From: a virus
Virus record (IMG/VR): IMGVR_UViG_3300020193_000033
Span: 1-53,519 of that record
Strand: one strand, 5' to 3'
DNA length: 53,519 nucleotides
Shown: piece by piece, positions 47,034 to 53,519 of the stretch
Numbering within the stretch: position 1 is the stretch's first letter
How the letters are laid out: every line of letters starts with the position of its first letter
Made by a program: the position numbers and the translations under genes
Notes under the pieces: model-generated
The model's input: only the letters and a program-made list of their open reading frames with translations
Databases searched by the model: none
Told to the model about the DNA's origin: nothing

Positions 47034-48409
47034 TGCCGTCCTACTCAGCGCTTAATACGCAAATTGAAGCGGTCAAAGCAGAAATCACTGCTTCACTTGC
47101 TGCAAGCACTTATACAGCTCAAGATTTGGTTTATATTGCCAAAACTCTTGAAACGCTAGGCAACCTACTTGGCATTAATGACCTAGTAGCCGCATCTGCA
47201 GATGCACAGGTTGCACTTAATGATCAACTAGAAGCAATTCTAGATGGCAGCGCTCCAGCAAACGTAGGTAAGTTATACGTTGGTGCAGAAGCTCAAGCAT
47301 TTGAAACAGCCGCTGGCCTTCAAGATCCAGCAATCATTGCAAGCATTGATACGTCTGATTATGCTCAAATCGCTTTTCAAAATAAAGGCGGTGGCGCAAA
47401 CTCTTCTACTGACTTTATTGCGTACTCAAACAATGGTGTCGATGATGCTGGTTATATTGACTTGGGTGTTACATCAAGTAACTTTAATGATCCAGAGTTC
47501 ACAATTACTGGGCCTAATGACGGTTATATTTTTATGGAAGCACCAAAAGTGCTTACATCAACAGTTAATGGTAAATCATTAACAAATAACGTAGCAACAC
47601 TTACTACTCCAACAGCTCATCAATTCCGTGTTGGTATGCCAGTTGTTATTACTGGTGTTGACGGCGTATTTAATGGAACCTATACAATCACTGCTGTTCC
47701 AACAACTACAAGCTTTAGATATGCTAAAACAAATGGCGACATAACCTTCCTAGCAGTAAATCCAGTGGGAAATGCAGTAGCTGGAACTACTGGTAAAGGT
47801 AACCTTGTTCTTGCAACCTCTAACAATGGTACTGAAAATAAAATTGTTTTTGCTGCTGGCGGTCTAGCATCTGATAACACTCAGATGATCATCATTCCAG
47901 ATGAGCAAGTACATATTGAAATTGCTACGCAGTCTACAAGCCCAACAACTGGTGCTCTTCGCGTAGCTGGTGGTCTTGGTGTCTCTGGTAACGTTAACGT
48001 TGCTGGTAACGTAAACATTGCAGGTACCATTTCATTCTCTGGTGGCGGAACAACAGTTGAAACAGCAAATATATCAATTGTTGCTCCTATGATTTTTACA
48101 GCGCAAGATAACCCATCAAATTTACTAGATTTTGCTTTAGTTGGAGAATACAATGTTGGTGGATCTGACAAGTGGTCAGCTTTCTCTAAAGATGCTACAG
48201 ATGGCGTCTGGAACCTTGTTTCTAACATCACTACAAAACCAACCACAACTATCAACTACGAACAAGCAGAGCTTGTTTATGATAAACTTAAAGTAAGTCA
48301 AGTAGTTCTCGTTTCTGCTCCATCTTCATCAAATGAAGCTACGAGTAAGGGGTACGTAGACAACCTTCGTTCTCAAGGACAACTTGAAGCAGTTATGGGA
48401 ATTTTCTAA
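47033..48409 (+). CDS. Fibre / structural protein
   Basis: The 458-residue protein has a helical N-terminus (TYTAQDLVYIAKTLETLGNL) and then beta-rich repeats of the kind seen in long tail fibres of environmental myoviruses (GKLYVGAEAQAFETAAGLQD, GNLVLATSNNGTENKIVFAA, TGALRVAGGLGVSGNVNVAG). The last motif, 'GAL-x-V-x-GGLGVSGN-x-N-x-xG', marks a beta-helix entry. The C-terminus has SNEATSKGYVDNLRSQGQLE, the 'ATSKGYVD' end often found before intramolecular chaperones or trimerisation tips. Confidence 0.75.
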   Translation: MPSYSALNTQIEAVKAEITASLAASTYTAQDLVYIAKTLETLGNLLGINDLVAASADAQVALNDQLEAILDGSAPANVGKLYVGAEAQAFETAAGLQDPAIIASIDTSDYAQIAFQNKGGGANSSTDFIAYSNNGVDDAGYIDLGVTSSNFNDPEFTITGPNDGYIFMEAPKVLTSTVNGKSLTNNVATLTTPTAHQFRVGMPVVITGVDGVFNGTYTITAVPTTTSFRYAKTNGDITFLAVNPVGNAVAGTTGKGNLVLATSNNGTENKIVFAAGGLASDNTQMIIIPDEQVHIEIATQSTSPTTGALRVAGGLGVSGNVNVAGNVNIAGTISFSGGGTTVETANISIVAPMIFTAQDNPSNLLDFALVGEYNVGGSDKWSAFSKDATDGVWNLVSNITTKPTTTINYEQAELVYDKLKVSQVVLVSAPSSSNEATSKGYVDNLRSQGQLEAVMGIF

Positions 48410-48452
48410 CCGACTGGTAAGAACTAATAGTTACTTAGGAGGTAACAAATAA

Positions 48453-48755
48453 ATGCCAAACACAGTAAAGAAACTGTTCCGCGGTAACGTAGGAACTTCT
48501 GCAGCAGATGTGTACACAGTGCCATCGGCTACAACCGCAGTAATCACTAACATCGTATTAACTAACACAACCAGTAACGTACTAACTGGTACCGTAAAGT
48601 TAGGAACACACGATGTTTTATCCGCAGTAACTGTTCCTGCAAATGGAATTTTTGCTTTTGATCTTAAACAAGTACTTGATGCATCAGAAACCGTAAATGC
48701 TGTTGGGTCTGGAGCAGGTATTAAGCTTCACGTCTCAGGGATGGAGATTAACTAA
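48453..48755 (+). CDS. Small beta-sandwich structural protein
   Basis: This 100-residue protein is beta-rich and Thr/Val-rich (ADVYTVPSATTAVITNIVLT, LKQVLDASETVNAVGSGAGI). This plan, with 'YTVPA-x-x-x-A-[IV]-[IV]-x-[NS]-[IL]', recurs in small proteins next to fibre genes. It may decorate the fibre or baseplate. GGAGG lies before the ATG. Confidence 0.65.
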   Translation: MPNTVKKLFRGNVGTSAADVYTVPSATTAVITNIVLTNTTSNVLTGTVKLGTHDVLSAVTVPANGIFAFDLKQVLDASETVNAVGSGAGIKLHVSGMEIN

Positions 48756-48757
48756 CA

Positions 48758-51607
48758 ATGGGTGCTCTAGTATATCCTTCAACCTCTGGCGCTGGCGTAG
48801 GTGCATTAACCTATAGCTTTGCTGCCGTTCCTGGTGCAGAATATGACACCACCGAACTTAATGCTAGCGGAGTTTATGAATTCCGTGCACAAGAAGAACC
48901 ACTAACAGTTGCTATTTACGCTGTAGGTGCTCTTACTACTCCTATTGAGACAGTGTCCCTTGCAAAAGGTAAGACATTTACTTATAGTGGTACTGTCGCC
49001 CGTATTCGCATTTTAACTGCAACTACTGGTGGAACTGCCACAGGTACCGGATCAACTCTTTTAATTATCAAGTACAGCTCGTCAACGCCTACTCGCACAG
49101 GATCTACAATTGATGGTCTTGGCGAGGAATTCGCACATACAGAAAAGTCAACTGACTTTATCTCCTTCGAGGGATACGGACAGAATACAAGCCGTAACCC
49201 TATGACTGCTCGTCTAGATAATACTGCAAACACTGCAGCTTGGGTTTGCTGGACATACAACTCTACCGGAGATGGCATATACCGTTTCCGTAACACACCA
49301 TCTCCAGGACAAGGAATTGGTACAGCAGCAACTACCTTCTCAGGTCTTGCTGGTAACTTCTTCTTTAAAGCAACTAACAACACAACAAATACATGGACTC
49401 GTCTTGCAGACCTTCCACTTCCTCCACAAGCTGATGATTCTGGAACTACATTTGTTGAACAGCGTTTACGCCGTGCAGTTATATGGGATACTGGACTTGA
49501 CCTTATTGTATGGTTCCGTTGCGTAGATAACAGAACTCAAACAATTAACTCTGTTACCTACTCTTCAGTAGATACCTACATATACACCTACACAAAAGCT
49601 TCTGATACCTGGACATTTAATGGCGCATGGAACCTTGGTACGACTGGCTATAACACATATGTAGATGGCCCACAAATGTGCTTTACACACAACATTAATA
49701 ATGTTATGTTCTTCTATAACTGGCAGCAAGAACGTTCTGGTAACGGGTTTATCCGCTATAACTTGTCAACAGGTGTTCGTGAGGCTATTACTGCTGCAGC
49801 TGATACCTGGCATGAAGGTTCTTATGTAAATAACTACTTCCTTGCCAGCCCAACTCAGGGTATTGGTAACACTGATGGTGGTACAACTGATTATCAGATT
49901 TACGATCCAACTAACAACGTATGGGCAAAGGTAACTCCTCCATCACGTTTGAATGAGGCATCAACTTGGTTCCGTGGCGGTCAAATTTTCCGCTATAACT
50001 CAACCTCGTTTGGTGTTATTGGTCGCCGTACATACACAACCAATAACACAGCTCCTTCAAATGGTGATCGTTATTGGGGTCGTCGTCTATGGATCTACGA
50101 TACTGCTACTCAATCACTTGATCGTTGGCTAGATAAATCCTTTGAAATGGGAGACTTCTACCCGTTAGCAATGCGTCCAGGAAGCGATACCTACGGCTCA
50201 ACCTTTATTTGGCAACCTGTGGGTGCTAATTGGAACGGTCGTTTCTGGCGTTTCCGTAACAGCTACGGCGGAAGTGCTCTAGGTCGTTATAACCACGACT
50301 ATGTAGATGTTACAAAACCAAAGAAGGTTGATGTAATTGGTTCGTTTCGTGCACGTGGAGAGATGTCTGTTGGTCTAAATAGCGTTCTAGCATTTGGTTA
50401 CCACAGAAACCCATTTTCTGTTCCGGTAATCTTTGCAAGGTACAGCCAGAGCAATGCCGATTCTGAAATTCGAGGAGGTCGCTCAAGTGGCACTACGACA
50501 GATACTACAGCAAAACAGAGACATGACTTTGAATCTTGGGGTGCTGAACTAATCACCACCTCTGGAGAGGTCTATCCTGTAGTGCCTGAGATGCCGATTA
50601 TGCATGCGATCTATGATCCTCAAATGCGTCGTTACTATGTAACTGGTTTCTTGCCATCTCGTCTGTGGAACAACTGGAATGATGGCAATACAAACAACTC
50701 CTTCTACAGCAGATCTCCTTGGAGACAAGCTTCTGCTGTTATTGAAGAAGATACCGGCAGATTCTATTACCAAGACTACAGTCAAACTGGTAACGATCAG
50801 AGTGATTCTCATGACAATAGCTGGACTAGCAATGGTCAACCGTTTACTTCATCTGTTAACGCTCCTGGTGAACTTAGCATCATGTCAACTGGTAGGGCAT
50901 ACCGTCCCGGTATCCACTTTATTCGTCCATACGATGCCAACGCTTGGGAAACACAAAACCTTTGGAACCTATTTAACTGGGAATACTCCATACAGCAGCG
51001 CTGGACTAGCTATAACTGGATTAGCTCACAGTTCCAAGGAGATGGAATGAATCCACAGACCTATCATTTTGGTCATGATGCTATTGATAATCGTTACGTT
51101 CAGGTTGTCAAGTTTGGTAGCGGTCGACTAAGTCGTACAGGTATTCCAGAAGGAACTATTTTCTGGGATGGCCGTACACTTGCTCAATACAGTCAAGAGT
51201 CTGGTGTTGCACCATTTACAGCAGCTCAAACTGGATGGCGCCGTTTGCATACAACTTCAAGCCCATATATGACAGGTGATACAACACTACACCGTACACC
51301 TCACGTATGGTTTGACGGTCGTTATGCAATTTGCGAAAAGCCAGATAGCACAGGCTATTACGTATTTGATATGGATAACCTTTTGGCTGAGCCTAGAATT
51401 ATCTCGTCTCATATCCCAATTAACTCTCGTCCAACCCCGCAATACAATACTGCTAACTCTGGTACGGTTGGTAACAACTGGTCTAACTTCACCTACAACA
51501 AGGCTTGCCTTGGTGGCGTAGAAATTATCGCTGGTGGTTCTGAAAATGATGGTGTTCGTACCTGGAGAAATAGCGTATACTTCCTAGTTAGATCTAAGGA
51601 GGTCTAA
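48758..51607 (+). CDS. Large receptor-binding or tail adhesin protein
   Basis: The 949-residue protein is the largest gene in the window. It is rich in aromatic and Asn/Thr residues and has several repeats with a kelch- or propeller-like flavour (ATTFSGLAGNFFFKATNNT, YIYTYTKASDTWTFNGAWNL, WIYDTATQSLDRWLDKSFEM). The first 110 residues form a beta domain like a fibre-attachment head. No hydrolase motif was identified. It starts two bases after the small beta protein, and is probably the host-range determinant. Confidence 0.7.
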   Translation: MGALVYPSTSGAGVGALTYSFAAVPGAEYDTTELNASGVYEFRAQEEPLTVAIYAVGALTTPIETVSLAKGKTFTYSGTVARIRILTATTGGTATGTGSTLLIIKYSSSTPTRTGSTIDGLGEEFAHTEKSTDFISFEGYGQNTSRNPMTARLDNTANTAAWVCWTYNSTGDGIYRFRNTPSPGQGIGTAATTFSGLAGNFFFKATNNTTNTWTRLADLPLPPQADDSGTTFVEQRLRRAVIWDTGLDLIVWFRCVDNRTQTINSVTYSSVDTYIYTYTKASDTWTFNGAWNLGTTGYNTYVDGPQMCFTHNINNVMFFYNWQQERSGNGFIRYNLSTGVREAITAAADTWHEGSYVNNYFLASPTQGIGNTDGGTTDYQIYDPTNNVWAKVTPPSRLNEASTWFRGGQIFRYNSTSFGVIGRRTYTTNNTAPSNGDRYWGRRLWIYDTATQSLDRWLDKSFEMGDFYPLAMRPGSDTYGSTFIWQPVGANWNGRFWRFRNSYGGSALGRYNHDYVDVTKPKKVDVIGSFRARGEMSVGLNSVLAFGYHRNPFSVPVIFARYSQSNADSEIRGGRSSGTTTDTTAKQRHDFESWGAELITTSGEVYPVVPEMPIMHAIYDPQMRRYYVTGFLPSRLWNNWNDGNTNNSFYSRSPWRQASAVIEEDTGRFYYQDYSQTGNDQSDSHDNSWTSNGQPFTSSVNAPGELSIMSTGRAYRPGIHFIRPYDANAWETQNLWNLFNWEYSIQQRWTSYNWISSQFQGDGMNPQTYHFGHDAIDNRYVQVVKFGSGRLSRTGIPEGTIFWDGRTLAQYSQESGVAPFTAAQTGWRRLHTTSSPYMTGDTTLHRTPHVWFDGRYAICEKPDSTGYYVFDMDNLLAEPRIISSHIPINSRPTPQYNTANSGTVGNNWSNFTYNKACLGGVEIIAGGSENDGVRTWRNSVYFLVRSKEV

Positions 51608-51610
51608 TAA

Positions 51611-51892
51611 ATGTCATTTACTGTAGAAGTAGATAAAAAAGTAGCCACTATCCTTCGTGATGGCGGAACCTTTCTAACTCAAGCGTTTGATCCTCGTGAA
51701 GAGGGAAGTACTCCCTTTACATCAAATGCAAAAGCTCAAGAGTGGGCAGATGCGTTTGTTATTCAAACAGAGGCTGAAGAAGCTGCAAAAGCTGCGGATG
51801 AAGCTGCTAAAAAAGCTGCTTTTGAGGCGGATGAAGCCGCACTAAAAGCCGCTGCTGAAGCAGCTACCGAAGCGTCTTCCGAACAAGAGTAA
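51611..51892 (+). CDS. Small protein with Ala/Glu helical tail
   Basis: The 93-residue protein has a small N-terminal domain (MSFTVEVDKKVATILRDGGT) and then a long Ala/Glu/Lys helix (EEAAKAADEAAKKAAFEADE). It may be a fibre-assembly helper or minor tail protein. Its ribosome site, AAGGAGG, overlaps the end of the previous gene. A strong terminator follows. Confidence 0.6.
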   Translation: MSFTVEVDKKVATILRDGGTFLTQAFDPREEGSTPFTSNAKAQEWADAFVIQTEAEEAAKAADEAAKKAAFEADEAALKAAAEAATEASSEQE

Positions 51893-51905
51893 TATTTACT
51901 ATAGA

Positions 51906-51935
51906 ATAGGCGGGTATAAAAACCCGCCTATTTTT
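51906..51935 (+). terminator. Strong intrinsic terminator
   Basis: ATAGGCGGGT pairs with ACCCGCCTAT over 10 bases with a 6-base A-rich loop, followed by TTTT ATTT. It ends the fibre operon segment. Confidence 0.85.
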
Positions 51936-51949
51936 ATTTGGAGCATAAA

Positions 51950-52627
51950 ATGAAAAAAGTACTTATAGCAACGTGTTCAGTTCAACCCGTTATTTCTGCA
52001 TTTTTTGCAAAGTCTCTTGCAGAAACATTTGCAGAAGGACAAAAACAAGATATTTCTTTTCAGTTCTACTGGTCTCCAGATGAGGGTTCCTATAGAAATC
52101 AAGCGGCTGAAATAGTCTTAAATAATAATCTTGATACCCTTGTTTTTATACAACCGCATATTCAATGGGTGCCAGAGACATTAATATCTATTATTAATAA
52201 TAGTTCTTTAATAGAGGGTGTTCCTACAAAAGATTTTTACTCTCCCCAACAATCTTTTAAAATAGCATTAAATACAATTAAAGACGATCAAGAAATCTCA
52301 GCAAAATTGATCACACTTGATTTTATAAAAATAGAAAAAGAAGTATTTTCTAGAATAGAAAGTTTTGTCGTAAAAGTTAATAAAGTAAAAGAAGATGTAA
52401 TAGAACAAATTCCTATGTATTTTTATGCCACTGCTGACGAATCCGGGCAGGTAAGTCAAGATCTTAATTTTTGTCTAGCTGTAGAGAAGGCTGAAATACC
52501 AATTGAAATTAACGCAAATACTGCCTTTTGGGAACACATGGTGGTTCCTTACAAGACTGATTTTGGAGCAGAACTTCGACGATATGCTGTTTCTAAAGGT
52601 TTAGAATCTTTAGAAAAACAAGGCTAG
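51950..52627 (+). CDS. Degenerate GT-A glycosyltransferase-like protein
   Basis: The 225-residue protein starts MKKVLIATCSVQPVISAFFA. It has the plan of phage family-2-like glycosyltransferases: GSYRNQAAEIVLNNNLDTLV (Arg49-Asn50 are the usual 'RN'), then FIQPHIQWVPETL in the place of the 'hDxDh-x-W' metal site. The DxD acids are replaced by Gln68 and His70, so catalysis is doubtful. ATG 51950 has GGAG 7 bases upstream. It may bind a sugar or act as a structural remnant beside fibre genes. Confidence 0.45.
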   Translation: MKKVLIATCSVQPVISAFFAKSLAETFAEGQKQDISFQFYWSPDEGSYRNQAAEIVLNNNLDTLVFIQPHIQWVPETLISIINNSSLIEGVPTKDFYSPQQSFKIALNTIKDDQEISAKLITLDFIKIEKEVFSRIESFVVKVNKVKEDVIEQIPMYFYATADESGQVSQDLNFCLAVEKAEIPIEINANTAFWEHMVVPYKTDFGAELRRYAVSKGLESLEKQG

Positions 52628-52637
52628 ATTTCGTTGA

Positions 52638-52643
52638 TATACT
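52638..52643 (+). promoter_or_regulatory. -10 box close to the ATG of gene 52652
   Basis: TATACT lies 8 bases before the ATG and there is no ribosome site. The plan is the same as at 8573 and 28255. It may mark a leaderless start for the second set of collagen-like genes. Confidence 0.35.
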
Positions 52644-52651
52644 GACATGCT

Positions 52652-53017
52652 ATGCCCATAGACTTTCCAGATAATCCCACATTAAATCAACAGTTTACTG
52701 TTGGTCAAACCACGTGGTACTGGAGTGGTTCTGTATGGAGATTACTAATCTCTGAGGGTGTTCAGGGAGACTTAGGTCCTACAGGTCCTATAGGACCAAC
52801 AGGTCCTACAGGTCCAAACTCTATAATTCCAGGACCTACTGGTCCTACTGGTCCTACTGGCCCAACCGGATCTACTGGACCTGTATCAACAATTCCTGGC
52901 CCTACAGGTCCAACTGGTCCTACTGGCCCAGAAAATGACAACATTGATGGTGGAGTTCCCAATACAGTTTACGGTGGAGGAATTACAATCAATGGTGGTA
53001 ACGTACTAGGAGTGTAA
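52652..53017 (+). CDS. Short collagen-like fibre protein
   Basis: This 121-residue protein has an N-terminal module ([20 protein letters not shown], 'W-x-W-x-G-x-x-W'), a Gly-Pro-Thr repeat region (about 38-92) and a short glycine-rich end ([16 protein letters not shown]). The N-terminal module is of the same kind as the interrupting modules of the 608-residue fibre. It is probably part of a multi-gene fibre. Confidence 0.75.
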   Translation: MPIDFPDNPTLNQQFTVGQTTWYWSGSVWRLLISEGVQGDLGPTGPIGPTGPTGPNSIIPGPTGPTGPTGPTGSTGPVSTIPGPTGPTGPTGPENDNIDGGVPNTVYGGGITINGGNVLGV

Positions 53018-53519
53018 ATGGCTGTAAAAATTCAATTTAGACGTGGTACTGCTCTTGAGTGGAGTCAATCAAATCCAATTCTTTCTCAAGGAGAAGCGGG
53101 TTATGAATACGACACAGGTAAATTTAAAGTCGGTAATGGATTAACTCCTTGGAACTCTCTTGCATACTCTTCTGGTGTTACTGGACCAACTGGTCCCATA
53201 GGAGTTACAGGTCCCACAGGTGCAGCATCCACAGTAACCGGACCAACTGGTTCTACAGGACCGTCATCAATCGTAAACGTAGGAACAGTAACAACTCTTA
53301 GTCCTAACGCAGCTGCCACCGTTGTAAATTCTGGTACTCCGGAGATTGCTGTTTTTGACTTTGGAATTCCTAGAGGTGTTACAGGACCGCAAGGTCCAAC
53401 CGGCCCCACAGGCCCTACTGGACCTACTGGTCCAACTGGACCTACAGGACCTACGGGTGCGGACTCAACAGTAACAGGACCTACAGGAGCAACTGGTCCT
53501 ACAGGCCCACAAAGCGTAG
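53018..53519 (+). CDS. Collagen-like tail protein, 5' part (cut by window edge)
   Basis: The frame is open to the end of the window (167 codons). The N-terminal domain [20 protein letters not shown], with [20 protein letters not shown], is the common fibre-attachment domain of the Mtd/'major tropism determinant N-terminal' type. Gly-x-y repeats follow, interrupted by a beta module ([20 protein letters not shown]). The receptor-binding end lies outside the window. Confidence 0.85.
   Translation, partial: MAVKIQFRRGTALEWSQSNPILSQGEAGYEYDTGKFKVGNGLTPWNSLAYSSGVTGPTGPIGVTGPTGAASTVTGPTGSTGPSSIVNVGTVTTLSPNAAATVVNSGTPEIAVFDFGIPRGVTGPQGPTGPTGPTGPTGPTGPTGPTGADSTVTGPTGATGPTGPQSV

Overview
The window is part of the genome of a tailed double-stranded DNA phage (Caudoviricetes). 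It carries a terminase large subunit, portal, scaffold, major capsid protein, a head-tail connector candidate and a long run of fibre genes. It also carries a CHAP endolysin, a transglycosylase, a B12-dependent ribonucleotide reductase and many very small genes that overlap by 1-8 bases. No DNA polymerase, integrase, tape-measure or tRNA gene was found, so this is a fragment (genes run off both ends) and tail type cannot be judged. A Gram-positive, probably actinobacterial, host is inferred from the DUF7455-like zinc protein, a PASTA-domain protein, candidate leaderless promoters (a -10 box 6-8 bases before ATG) and the style of the small head-region genes. The codon usage, which is not GC-rich, would suit a freshwater actinobacterium, but that is inference.

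Layout. (1) 1-1731, minus strand: a secreted protein cut by the window edge, a small basic protein, and a lysis block (CHAP endolysin, two-helix membrane protein, small lipoprotein). (2) 1794-14559, plus strand: an unusual G-ending-codon cassette of six small proteins, two holin-like proteins, a string of small basic proteins, a nucleotidyltransferase, a HAD-like protein, a TGT/DpdA-like protein, class II ribonucleotide reductase and an acidic mini-protein. (3) 14636-27941, minus strand: small accessory genes (HicA-like, DUF1281/Api92-like, DUF3846, XRE regulator, DnaJ-type zinc-finger protein, two pairs of tandem paralogues) and a large CobT-like VWA/HExxH protein with its MoxR/CobS-like AAA+ partner. 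This block is broken by gaps of about 500, 650 and 490 bases with no credible gene but many base-paired stems; a further 325-base structured stretch precedes gene 27423-27941. (4) 28267-35323, plus strand: KTSC-like protein, HslV/proteasome-like Ntn hydrolase, PASTA protein, two long disordered basic proteins, a series of mini zinc-ribbon proteins and an HNH nuclease. (5) 35354-35893, minus: membrane-anchored lytic transglycosylase. (6) 36125-end, plus: packaging, head and connector genes, then collagen-like and other fibre/adhesin genes running off the window.

How the parts fit. NrdJ needs adenosylcobalamin, and the AAA+/VWA pair resembles the CobS/CobT cobaltochelatase subunits, so nucleotide supply and cofactor supply may be linked. 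Lysis functions sit in three places (minus 565-1731, plus 3245-3835, minus 35354-35893). The most interesting unexplained material is the set of densely base-paired non-coding stretches (20720-21226, 23238-23884, 26935-27422, 27942-28266). The best of them, 26957-27404, shows nested long-range stems like those of large ornate phage RNAs. Second is the 1794-3127 cassette, whose antisense strand mimics a Pro/Ser/Thr-rich secreted protein.
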